Part shown: positions 5,851 through 12,951 of the stretch, piece by piece
Layout of the letters: each line of letters begins with the position of its first letter
Position numbering within the stretch: the first letter of the stretch is position 1
Assembly: GCA_002509325.1 (NCBI GenBank)
Contig: DADO01000245.1
Span: forward strand, 11,747 to 24,697
DNA from: Methanosarcina sp. UBA402
GTDB lineage: Archaea; Halobacteriota; Methanosarcinia; Methanosarcinales; Methanosarcinaceae
Length of the DNA stretch: 12,951 nucleotides
Reading direction: 5' to 3'
The notes under the pieces: model-generated
Databases searched by the model: none
The model's input: the letters and a program-made list of their open reading frames with translations, nothing else
Told to the model about the DNA's origin: nothing
Program-made: the position numbers and the translations under genes

Positions 5851-7862
5851 AAACGGCTCTGGAAGACTTTGCATTTTTGATCCCCTTACTTCCGGCACTG
5901 GCTTTTGTGATCACCTTCTTTTTTGGCAGGAAAATGCCATCAGGTGGGGCAATAGTCCCTATTCTGGCAATTGCCGCTTCCTTCGTAATCTCTTTAATGA
6001 TTACGCTCGGGCTGCTGGCAAATCCGGAAGAGGTCATAAGCCAGTCTTATTCCTGGTTTGCAGTGCTCAACATCGGAATTTTGATTGACCCTCTGGCTGC
6101 AGTAATGCTGTCAATGGTTTCCTTCGTGAGCCTGCTGATCCATATCTATGCAGTTAGCTATATGTCCCATGATCCAGGAAAGCCCAGGTACTTTGCAGAA
6201 ACCGCACTCTTTACCGCGGCAATGCTTTCCCTGGCGCTTTCGGACAATATCCTTCAACTCTTCGTTTCCTGGGAACTTGTAGGGCTGTGTTCCTATCTCC
6301 TGATTGGTTTCTGGTTTGAAAAGCCCTCGGCTGCAGCGGCTGCCAAGAAAGCTTTCCTGACAACCAGGATTGGAGATGTGATGTTCCTTACCGGGATAAT
6401 AGTACTGACTTCCGATCTCCTGAAACTTGCAGGAGGCTTCCAGGACGGAGTGTACCTGCTCCGTTTTGACGAAATCTTCAGTTACATCCCACAGCTTGCG
6501 GCTCTTCAGGCAAACATTTTCGGCTTTGAAGTAAGCCATCTTACTATTATCACCCTGCTCTTCTTCGGAGGAGCCGTAGGAAAGTCTGGGCAGTTCCCTC
6601 TGCACGTTTGGCTGCCTGATGCAATGGAAGGTCCAACAACCGTTTCAGCCCTTATCCATGCTGCAACAATGGTTACTGCCGGGGTTTACCTGGTCGCAAG
6701 AACCTTCCCGATGTTTATTGCAGCTCCTGACTCCCTTCTTGTGGTCGCTTACCTTGGAGGCTTTACCGCACTCTTTGCAGGCACTATGGGCATTGTGATG
6801 AACGACCTCAAGCGTGTGCTTGCTTTCTCGACCATCAGCCAGCTTGGATACATGATGCTTGGTCTGGGTCTTGGTTCGGCAATCGGGCTTGAGGCGGTTG
6901 GGATCTCCATCTTCCATCTTATCAACCATGCTTTCTTTAAGGCACTCCTTTTCCTCTGTGCAGGCAGTGTAATTCATGCAGTCGGCACGCAGGATATGAG
7001 GGAGCTTGGAGGCGTAGGAAAGGTAATGCCAATTACTGCTGTTACCATGACAATCGCAGCCTTAGCTCTGGCAGGTTTCGGAATTCCGGGAACTTCAATA
7101 GGAACAAGCGGTTTCTTCTCAAAGGATGCAATTATTGAGGCTGCCTATCTCTTTGGAGAACACAGCAATAACTGGATTCCCTATGCGTTCTCAATTGCAG
7201 CCGCACTCCTCACATCGATTTACATCTTCAGGCTGATCTTTATGACCTTTACAGGGAAGCCTAGAAGCGATTATCACGGGCACGAGTCCCCTGCCATTAT
7301 GACAATTCCCCTTTCCATTCTGGCACTCTTTGCCCTTGCGTTTGGAGGGCTGACAAAAACAGGGTTCATGGCTTTCCTTGAAGAAACCTTTGCCAACAGC
7401 TTCGTGAACATTGACATAGGAAGCCTTGCAGTAATAGGCCAAAACGAGCTTGTAGAGGCAGCAGGGCATGAGCCTGTTTTTGTTCTGTGGCTTCCGCTGA
7501 TAGTTGCAGTTGCAGGCCTTGCAGTCGCTTTTGTAATCTATTATCTGAGAATAGTTGAACTTGGACCTATTGCTTCCATGAAAAATCCGATTTACAGGCT
7601 GCTTTACAAGCGCTATTACCAGCATGAAATCTATACCGGGTTCTTCTCACTTGGAATCGTATACGGAGTCATTGCTTTCCTTTCGCAGGTGCTTGATATC
7701 ATAGTTGACAGCATTGTTGAGGGAATCGGAATCCTTACAGTCGGTGCAAGTGAAGAACTCCGGAGAGTTCAGACCGGGGTTGTCCAGACTTATGCAACTG
7801 CAGTAATTGCGGGTGTAAGCCTGCTAATAATACTTATTAAGTTAATTATGGAGGTATTCTGA
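5844..7862 (+). CDS. fpoL: F420H2 dehydrogenase subunit FpoL (NuoL/ND5 antiporter-like)
   Basis: The largest membrane subunit, a distal proton-pumping module related to Mrp antiporters. Key residues are visible: Glu144 in SWELVGLCSYLL and the Lys near 250 in GAVGKSGQFPLHVWLPDAMEGPT, followed by SALIHAATMVTAGVYLVAR. After the core helices, residues beyond about 560 hold a further helix, a long amphipathic stretch and a final hydrophobic segment, as expected of the lateral arm of NuoL. The length is 672 residues. The best start is GTG at 5844, which overlaps fpoK by seven bases. The GAGG before it is very close, so initiation probably relies on coupling, and this is the least certain start in the operon. 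The TGA overlaps the fpoM ATG by one base. Confidence 0.95.
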   Translation: MVKTALEDFAFLIPLLPALAFVITFFFGRKMPSGGAIVPILAIAASFVISLMITLGLLANPEEVISQSYSWFAVLNIGILIDPLAAVMLSMVSFVSLLIHIYAVSYMSHDPGKPRYFAETALFTAAMLSLALSDNILQLFVSWELVGLCSYLLIGFWFEKPSAAAAAKKAFLTTRIGDVMFLTGIIVLTSDLLKLAGGFQDGVYLLRFDEIFSYIPQLAALQANIFGFEVSHLTIITLLFFGGAVGKSGQFPLHVWLPDAMEGPTTVSALIHAATMVTAGVYLVARTFPMFIAAPDSLLVVAYLGGFTALFAGTMGIVMNDLKRVLAFSTISQLGYMMLGLGLGSAIGLEAVGISIFHLINHAFFKALLFLCAGSVIHAVGTQDMRELGGVGKVMPITAVTMTIAALALAGFGIPGTSIGTSGFFSKDAIIEAAYLFGEHSNNWIPYAFSIAAALLTSIYIFRLIFMTFTGKPRSDYHGHESPAIMTIPLSILALFALAFGGLTKTGFMAFLEETFANSFVNIDIGSLAVIGQNELVEAAGHEPVFVLWLPLIVAVAGLAVAFVIYYLRIVELGPIASMKNPIYRLLYKRYYQHEIYTGFFSLGIVYGVIAFLSQVLDIIVDSIVEGIGILTVGASEELRRVQTGVVQTYATAVIAGVSLLIILIKLIMEVF

Positions 7863-9349
7863 TGCTGCCGGTCGCATCATTGTTGATTCTGGTGCCGCTG
7901 ATCTTTGCAGCGGTGACCTTTTTCACAAAAACGAAAGAACAGGCTGCAGGCCTGGGCTTTTTAGGGTCCCTTGTGACTCTAGGCCTTACCCTGTACGCCT
8001 ACCTGAACTTTGACAGCAGTACAGCTGCTATGCAGTTCTTTGAGTCGATAGAATGGATTCCTTCACTCGGGGTTAACTATTCAGTTGGAATTGATGGCAT
8101 TTCCATGCCCCTCATTCTCCTGATTTCAATTGTTATCCCGTTCCTGATCCTTTATAGCTGGAAGGAAGACAGGGAAGCTCCGAACAGGTTCTACGGGCTC
8201 ATCCTTACCATGCAGGCTGCAGTTATAGGAGTCTTCGTAGCCCTTGACTTCCTGGTCTTCTATATCTTCTGGGAGCTTACCCTCATTCCTCTCTTCTTCA
8301 TGGTAAATATCTGGGGAGGAGAAAAACGGGTCCATGCATCTTATAAATTCTTTATTTACACACATGTTGCCTCCCTGGTAATGCTTCTTGGGATCTTTGG
8401 GCTCTTCTATGCCTCCTGGCAACAGACCGGGGTTCCAACCTTTGATATAAGAGAGCTTGTTACACAGTTCCAGTTCTTCGAATCCAGCCTTTTAAGGGAT
8501 GCAATCTTCCTTTCAATAATCTTCGGGTTTCTTGCAAAGATGCCAGCCTTCCCCTTCCATTCCTGGCTGCCAGATGCGTATAGTGAGGCCCCGACTGCAG
8601 GCAGTGTACTCTTCGTCCTGCTCAAAATAGGAGGATACGGGCTTTTCAGGATTTCACTTCCCATGCTCCCGAATACTGGCAATCCCAATCTGATGATTAC
8701 TATACTGGGTTTCCTCGGATCTTTCAGCATTCTTTATGGGGCTCTTGTGGCTCTGAGGCAGAAAGATCTCAAGCGCATGATCGCGTATTCCAGTTTGAGC
8801 CACATGGGATTTGTCACACTTGGAGCAGCCGGGCTTGTTACCCTGTCGGTTTCAGGCGCTATGTTCCAGCAATTCTCCCACGGGCTTATCATGAGCATTC
8901 TGTTCATGTCCGCAGGCGCTATCCAGACCAGCACAGGCACAAGGATCATCAACAACCTTGGCGGGCTTGCAAAGAAAATGCCGAAGCTGACTGTGGTTAT
9001 GATGGTCGGGTTTATGGCATCCCTTGGCTTGCCTGGATTGACCGGCTTTATTGCCGAGTTCCTGGTGCTGACCTTCAGCTACGTTAACCTGCCTGGCTTT
9101 GTTCTGTTTGCCCTGCTAGCAATAGTGATTACTGCAGGTTACCACCTCTGGGCAATGCAGAGGGCAATGTTCGGAGTGTACAATGAGAAACTTGGGGATA
9201 TCAGCGATATTAATTCCCTTCAGGTCTTTTCAATGGGAGTAATTGCCATTCTTGTGATCTATTTCGGCTGGAACCCGAATCCGGTGCTTAATATGATGAT
9301 TACGAATTCGGAAGCAATTGTAAGCCTCGCGGCTGCCCTGGGGGTGTAA
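7862..9349 (+). CDS. fpoM: F420H2 dehydrogenase subunit FpoM (NuoM/ND4 antiporter-like)
   Basis: The second antiporter-like pumping subunit, with about fourteen hydrophobic helices in 495 residues. Family marks are SVGIDGISMPLILL near residue 75, Glu138 in FYIFWELTLIPLFFMVNIWGG, Lys226 in LAKMPAFPFHSWLPDAYSEAP, and AYSSLSHMGFVTLG. The Glu/Lys pair is the one that drives proton transfer in the family. GGAGGT lies six bases before the ATG, which shares its A with the fpoL stop. fpoN starts three bases after the TAA, with GGGGGTG as its binding site inside the fpoM end. Confidence 0.97.
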   Translation: MLPVASLLILVPLIFAAVTFFTKTKEQAAGLGFLGSLVTLGLTLYAYLNFDSSTAAMQFFESIEWIPSLGVNYSVGIDGISMPLILLISIVIPFLILYSWKEDREAPNRFYGLILTMQAAVIGVFVALDFLVFYIFWELTLIPLFFMVNIWGGEKRVHASYKFFIYTHVASLVMLLGIFGLFYASWQQTGVPTFDIRELVTQFQFFESSLLRDAIFLSIIFGFLAKMPAFPFHSWLPDAYSEAPTAGSVLFVLLKIGGYGLFRISLPMLPNTGNPNLMITILGFLGSFSILYGALVALRQKDLKRMIAYSSLSHMGFVTLGAAGLVTLSVSGAMFQQFSHGLIMSILFMSAGAIQTSTGTRIINNLGGLAKKMPKLTVVMMVGFMASLGLPGLTGFIAEFLVLTFSYVNLPGFVLFALLAIVITAGYHLWAMQRAMFGVYNEKLGDISDINSLQVFSMGVIAILVIYFGWNPNPVLNMMITNSEAIVSLAAALGV

Positions 9350-9352
9350 GAA

Positions 9353-10798
9353 ATGGAGAATTTAATGTTCCTTGCACCTGAATTAGCAGTCGTTGTAACC
9401 GGCCTGATAGTACTGCTTATAGGGGTTTTCATGTCCCCTCAGGCCAAGAATGTGCTGGGTTATCTGGCAACCCTGGGAGTCCTTGCAGCTCTGGCTCTGA
9501 CAATACAGAGTTTCGGGACCGAAGCTACAATGTTCTTTGGCACTCTCAGTATTGATGCCCTCTCCCAGTTTTTCAAACTGGTCTTCCTTGCAGTTTCCCT
9601 GATCGTTTCGCTTGCTTCAATCAAGTATAATGAGAACAGCGACCATACCGAAGAGTTCTATTCTCTGGTGCTTTTCGCAACCTTTGGAATGATGGTTGTT
9701 GCGTCTGCAAACGACCTGATCCTGCTCTTCTGTGCTTTTGAGCTAGCAAGTCTTGCCACCTTTGCCCTTGCAGGCTTTGAGAAAAAGAATGCAAGATCTC
9801 TCGAAGGAGCCATGAAGTACTTTATAATAGGTGCAATCTCTTCAGCCCTTATGCTCTTTGGGATTTCTTATGTCTACGGGGCAACAGGCACTACCAGCAT
9901 CCCTATGATTGCTGAAAATGCCACTCTCCTGGCAGAAAACCCTATCGGGCTTGTTGCAGTCGTGCTGCTTATTGCAGGCTTCGGCTTTAAGATGGCTCTT
10001 GTGCCCTTCTATATGTGGGCTCCGGATGCCTACCAGGGTTCCCCTTCAGTTGTTTCCTCCCTGCTTGCAGCCGGGTCGAAAAAGATGGGTTTTGTGGCAG
10101 CTTTCAGGGTTTTTATCGTAGCCCTTGCAGCTCTCCAGCCTGACTGGCAGTTTGCCTTTACGCTTCTGGCAGTCGTAACCATGACCTTTGGAAACGTGGT
10201 TGCAGTATCCCAGACCAGCGTAAAACGTATGCTTGCCTACTCCTCCCTTGCACAGGCAGGATATATTGCAATGGCTTTTGTGGTAATGACCCCAATGGCT
10301 CTCACTGGTGGAATCTTCTACACCCTTGCTCACGCCTTTATGAAGGCAGGCGCATTTATTGCAGCCGGGGCAGTTGTCTGGATGATAACTTCTCAAAAGA
10401 CCGGAAACCTGGATATCCCGGACCATCTGGATAGCTTCAGGGGTCTTGGAAAGAGAATGCCGCTGGCTGCTCTTTCAATGACGGTTTTCGTCTTTGCCCT
10501 TGCAGGTATTCCCCCAACTGCAGGTTTCATGGCTAAGCTGGTGCTCTTCTCTTCGACCATTCAGGCAGGCATGACCTGGCTTGCGGTAATTGCAATCCTG
10601 AACAGTGCCCTTTCATTGTTCTATTATGCACGGCTTGTAAGATACATGTACTTCCTGCCCCCTGAAGGCAAGAAAATCGGCATGCCTTTCCCATATGCAG
10701 CAGCTCTTCTGCTTGCAGTCGCCGGCGTGCTGGCAATGGGTATCTGGCCCGAACCTTTCATGCAGTGGGCAATGGATGCAGCACAGGTACTTATCTAA
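9353..10798 (+). CDS. fpoN: F420H2 dehydrogenase subunit FpoN (NuoN/ND2 antiporter-like)
   Basis: The third antiporter-like subunit, placed next to FpoK and FpoJ in the complex I architecture. It has 481 residues and about fourteen hydrophobic helices. Glu130 in CAFELASLATFALAGFEK and Lys213 in GFGFKMALVPFYMWAPDAYQGSP are the expected pumping residues. KRMLAYSSLAQAGY and FVFALAGIPPTAGFMAKL are typical of NuoN. Its ribosome binding site lies inside the end of fpoM. The stop codon overlaps the AAGGAGGT that serves fpoO. Confidence 0.97.
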   Translation: MENLMFLAPELAVVVTGLIVLLIGVFMSPQAKNVLGYLATLGVLAALALTIQSFGTEATMFFGTLSIDALSQFFKLVFLAVSLIVSLASIKYNENSDHTEEFYSLVLFATFGMMVVASANDLILLFCAFELASLATFALAGFEKKNARSLEGAMKYFIIGAISSALMLFGISYVYGATGTTSIPMIAENATLLAENPIGLVAVVLLIAGFGFKMALVPFYMWAPDAYQGSPSVVSSLLAAGSKKMGFVAAFRVFIVALAALQPDWQFAFTLLAVVTMTFGNVVAVSQTSVKRMLAYSSLAQAGYIAMAFVVMTPMALTGGIFYTLAHAFMKAGAFIAAGAVVWMITSQKTGNLDIPDHLDSFRGLGKRMPLAALSMTVFVFALAGIPPTAGFMAKLVLFSSTIQAGMTWLAVIAILNSALSLFYYARLVRYMYFLPPEGKKIGMPFPYAAALLLAVAGVLAMGIWPEPFMQWAMDAAQVLI

Positions 10799-10811
10799 GG
10801 AGGTATGAGAA

Positions 10812-11207
10812 ATGACAGATTGTGATCTTTGCGGAAAAGGAATCCCGACCGTTATCCCGATCCGAACTTTCCCTCCTCTCCTCAAATTTGCCTATCCTGA
10901 GGGTGTCTGGAAAGGGCTCTGTGAGACCTGTCTCGATTCCGCCCAGAAAACTTACATCAACAAAGGCAAAAATGAAACCGTATGCAGGAGAGGCAAATGC
11001 TTTCTTTGCAGAAAAAAAGGCGGAGTCACTCCTGTTGAACTTCAGGTCCCCGATTTTTCAAAAGGAATCGTAAAAAAAGATGTTCCTGTTTGCTCAAAAT
11101 GCCTGGAATCCATCAATGAGGCTTATATAAAGTTCAAAAGAGAACAGCTTGAGGAAGCCCATGAAGAGGGTCGTATACACGGGCACGAACATGTGCATGA
11201 GCATTGA
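10812..11207 (+). CDS. fpoO: F420H2 dehydrogenase-associated cysteine-rich protein FpoO
   Basis: This 131-residue soluble protein closes the operon and has no complex I counterpart. It has nine cysteines, eight in four CxxC pairs: Cys4/7, Cys37/40, Cys63/66 and Cys94/97, plus Cys58. The two halves look alike: CDLC...CETCLDSAQKTYI and CFLC...CSKCLESINEAYI share C-x2-C-L-[DE]-S-x4-Y-I, with about 28-30 residues between the pairs. This suggests an internal duplication of a zinc-ribbon-like or rubredoxin-like module. The tail HEEGRIHGHEHVHEH has six histidines from 117 to 131. The metal could be zinc or iron-sulfur; sequence alone does not decide. AAGGAGGT precedes the ATG by seven bases, the strongest binding site in the operon. 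An earlier ATG at 10805 gives only a six-codon frame. Confidence 0.9.
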   Translation: MTDCDLCGKGIPTVIPIRTFPPLLKFAYPEGVWKGLCETCLDSAQKTYINKGKNETVCRRGKCFLCRKKGGVTPVELQVPDFSKGIVKKDVPVCSKCLESINEAYIKFKREQLEEAHEEGRIHGHEHVHEH

Positions 11208-11214
11208 GTTTAAG

Positions 11215-11275
11215 TAAAGCTGCATTTTGCGGCTTTATCTCTTTTTTATTCTCTATTTTTATTTTCTTTTTTAAA
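11215..11275 (+). terminator. Hairpin and T-rich tail ending the fpo operon
   Basis: TAAAGCTGC (11215-11223) pairs with GCGGCTTTA (11229-11237) over nine pairs with one T:G wobble and a five-base loop. It is followed by a run of T-rich blocks to about 11275. Archaeal termination relies mainly on the T tracts. It starts eight bases after the fpoO stop. Confidence 0.75.
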
Positions 11276-11600
11276 ATAATTGTTTAGAATTCAATAGATA
11301 AACTTCCATGAGTTGAATTCTCCAATTCGGCTATTGATATTTTTCTTTTTTCGTAATTTAGTAATTATATTATCTACTATGTCAAAATCAACGTCAATAG
11401 GTTAATTTTAGGTAGGTTGAATAATTATCTTGGTTGTCTGTTTCCGAGTATATTCTTTTACTTAAGAGCCGGGTTCCATCACACAGTTATTAAACTTTGC
11501 CATAAATACTTTATAACAAAAAATTCATACAGTTTATGGAGAAAGTCAAATTTTTCTTACTATATGGGAGCTCCAGGAAATTGAAGGCTTCCTGTGAACT
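11276..11600. other. AT-rich spacer between fpoO and the next gene
   Basis: No open frame of note lies here on either strand. The stretch holds the inverted repeat listed at 11286-11321 and otherwise shows only AT-rich sequence with no RNA gene that I recognise. Confidence 0.6.
11286..11321. repeat. Inverted repeat with nine-base arms
   Basis: AGAATTCAA (11286-11294) and TTGAATTCT (11313-11321) are perfect inverse complements around an 18-base spacer. TCAATAG at 11291-11297 can instead pair with CTATTGA at 11331-11337, giving a competing fold. It could be a second terminator part or a protein-binding site; the sequence does not decide. Confidence 0.5.
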
Positions 11601-11610
11601 TTTATATAAA
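11601..11610 (+). promoter_or_regulatory. TATA box of the 236-residue protein gene
   Basis: TTTATATAAA, followed by CCG, lies 45 bases before the next ATG. Transcription would start near 11628-11634, giving a leader of about 20-27 bases that includes the GGAG at 11644-11647. The spacing is good for an archaeal promoter. Confidence 0.6.
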
Positions 11611-11654
11611 CCGAAGGCAAAGCGTCTTTATTATATTGAACTTGGAGCAGGCAA

Positions 11655-12365
11655 ATGTTCTACAAGAAAGTGAATAAAAAAATAGCTTTTCTAATATTTT
11701 TCATGGTTATCTTTATTGGAGTATGGCTTGTGCTTGATTTCATTCGGATAGGCCCAGGACTGCCCTCTCCAAAGGCAATGCCGGGATGGTACATCCCTGG
11801 AGCCTGGAGAGGAAATGTACAGAGCTGTATTTCGTCTTTTCCGGAGATTTCTCCTTACTGTAATGCAGGAAACTACTCTGGAGGAAAATTTATAAATATC
11901 TGGTACTTTGAAGATGAATCTGAATTTTTAAAAGCAGAAGATGTACTTTATCTTTATCTGGAAGAGAATGGTAATCTGTCTCAACAGGAAATAAATATTA
12001 ATACAGAACTTCAAGAGGTAGCTGAAAGGCTTGAAGCTGAAAATTCCTGGAAACCCATTTTTGGTCCTCACTCTTTTAATACAACGAGGTATGAAAGTCC
12101 TGAAACTTCAGGATATTTTCTAGTGTACAAGAGACCTTTCCTTAAAGAGAGAGAAGATTATTTTATAGCCTATTACGGAATCAGAGGAATGACGAATCTC
12201 ACTGAAGAAACACCAGCGCTGAAAAAATTGATTGCAAAGTCCTATTATATGTCTAATGAAGAAGGCAAGGTTGATGGCTTAAACAAGGGGAAAAAAGAAA
12301 AGGGCAATTCGCTATTTCCGTGGTTTTCAATAAAGCCTCAGTTTCTAAAAAAGACGTTCGATTGA
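11655..12365 (+). CDS. Unrecognised membrane-anchored protein
   Basis: I do not recognise this family. The protein has 236 residues. A basic N-terminus (KKVNKK) is followed by one hydrophobic segment near residues 10-30, so it is either anchored in the membrane with the rest outside or has an uncleaved signal. The next part, residues 33-75, is rich in Pro, Gly and aromatic residues and has two cysteines at 58 and 69 that could form a disulfide outside the cell. The middle is mixed and acidic, and residues 205-236 form a Lys-rich tail. The start is supported by GGAG seven bases upstream and by a TATA box. Codon use is more AT-rich than in the fpo genes. No link with Fpo is apparent. Confidence 0.75.
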   Translation: MFYKKVNKKIAFLIFFMVIFIGVWLVLDFIRIGPGLPSPKAMPGWYIPGAWRGNVQSCISSFPEISPYCNAGNYSGGKFINIWYFEDESEFLKAEDVLYLYLEENGNLSQQEININTELQEVAERLEAENSWKPIFGPHSFNTTRYESPETSGYFLVYKRPFLKEREDYFIAYYGIRGMTNLTEETPALKKLIAKSYYMSNEEGKVDGLNKGKKEKGNSLFPWFSIKPQFLKKTFD

Positions 12366-12549
12366 TTATTTTTGAATATGGGGTTCAGAAAAGCAATTTT
12401 GGGTTTTAAGATGAGCTCTCTTCCAATTGTATTTTTTCCGCCACTACGTGAGATAAAAATTAAAGAGAAGAAAATGAAGTTCAGTAATAGAAATACAGGT
12501 GTTATAAAATATAAACAAATCAATAATGAACTACCGAGAAGGTGGCCTA
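12366..12549. other. Spacer before the beta-helix protein gene
   Basis: The only open plus-strand frame (TTG at 12372 to 12560) codes for 62 residues of unremarkable basic sequence, has no clear ribosome binding site and runs into the next gene. It could be a decayed gene remnant, but I cannot support a product. No strong terminator is visible after the gene at 11655-12365. Confidence 0.45.
12502..12515 (+). promoter_or_regulatory. Candidate TATA box for the secreted beta-helix protein
   Basis: TTATAAAATATAAA lies 35-48 bases before the ATG at 12550. A start near 12530-12536 would leave a short leader carrying AAGGTGG at 12539-12545. The match is AT-rich and could be chance. Confidence 0.4.
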
Positions 12550-12951
12550 ATGAAAATTAAAACTTATTCCATTATCGCGCTTTCTTTTCTATTAATAAAC
12601 GCAAATGTCGTTGCGGCAGATACGATAACTGTTGGTAACAGTGGAAATGAAAATTATACCTCTATACAGCAAGCTGTAAACAACTCTGTCGATGGAGACA
12701 CGATACTTGTTAATAAAGGAGTTTACGTAGAAAAAGTAGACGTAGATAAGAAGTTAGCAGTAATCTCAAAGTCGGGAAATCCAGAGGATATAATAATTCA
12801 AGCTCTTCATCCATATGATCATGTTTTCCATGTAACTGCGAATAACGTGACCATTAAAGGTTTTGGTTTGAGAAATTCCAGCTCAGCAAGTGGAATTTAT
12901 CTGGACAATGTGCAATATAACACTATTGGTAACTATTCAGCTATCTCAATT
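12550..12951 (+). CDS. Secreted NosD/pectate-lyase-like beta-helix surface protein (5' part)
   Basis: This open frame runs past the window edge with 134 codons visible and no stop. Residues 1-23 form a signal peptide: MKIK, a hydrophobic core, then NVVAA before a probable cleavage ahead of Asp24. Next comes NYTSIQQAVNNSVDGDTILVNKGVYVEKVDVDKKLAVIS, the entry motif of right-handed beta-helix proteins of the NosD and CASH type, found in many Methanosarcina cell-surface proteins that often carry PKD or S-layer-related repeats downstream. VTIKGFGLRNSSSASGIYLDNVQYNTI then gives the first coils. AAGGTGG four bases before the ATG supports the start. The ligand or substrate cannot be told. Asn-x-Ser/Thr sites are frequent, fitting an exported archaeal glycoprotein. 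Confidence 0.85.
   Translation, partial: MKIKTYSIIALSFLLINANVVAADTITVGNSGNENYTSIQQAVNNSVDGDTILVNKGVYVEKVDVDKKLAVISKSGNPEDIIIQALHPYDHVFHVTANNVTIKGFGLRNSSSASGIYLDNVQYNTIGNYSAISI

Noticed and set aside
12372..12560. Small plus-strand open frame of 62 residues after the membrane-anchored protein
   Set aside because: TTG start, no clear ribosome binding site, AT-rich Lys-biased translation, and overlap with the start of the beta-helix gene. It may be a decayed remnant but cannot be supported as a gene.

Overview
The window is archaeal and almost certainly from a Methanosarcina species. It carries a complete membrane and connecting-module operon for the F420H2 dehydrogenase (Fpo), the complex I relative that passes electrons from F420H2 to methanophenazine and pumps protons. 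Supporting signs are the fpo gene order with the lineage-typical fpoO at the end, a split fpoJ, Shine-Dalgarno sites of the GGAGGTGA type, long AT-rich spacers with TATA-like boxes, and flanking genes for secreted proteins with AT-rich codon use. The species cannot be fixed from the sequence alone.

Layout. Positions 1 to 1005 have no convincing gene. The stretch is AT-rich and holds several unrelated short tandem repeats (periods 13, 15, 17 and 21 bp), candidate TATA boxes, and an imperfect hairpin just before the first ribosome binding site. Positions 1006 to 11207 are thirteen tightly packed, often overlapping plus-strand genes: fpoA, B, C, D, H, I, J1, J2, K, L, M, N and O. A hairpin with a T-rich tail follows fpoO and probably ends the operon. 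A spacer of about 450 bases with an inverted repeat leads to a gene for an unrecognised 236-residue membrane-anchored protein. A second short spacer precedes the 5' part of a secreted beta-helix (NosD or pectate-lyase-like) protein that runs off the window.

How the genes work together. FpoB, C, D and I form the connecting arm: FpoI has two 4Fe-4S clusters, FpoB the N2-type cluster, and FpoC/FpoD the scaffold and quinone-like acceptor site. FpoA, H, J1/J2, K, L, M and N form the membrane arm, with three antiporter-like subunits carrying the conserved Glu and Lys of proton pumping. FpoO is a small soluble cysteine-rich protein. No F420H2-oxidising subunit (FpoF) and no NuoE, F or G equivalent lies here, as is usual for this operon, so electron input must be encoded elsewhere.

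Most notable beyond the standard annotation: FpoO reads as an internal duplication of a CxxC...CxxC module followed by a histidine-rich tail, and the operon is preceded by a 21-bp tandem repeat array whose period equals two helical turns. Nothing here amounts to a clearly new multi-gene system.
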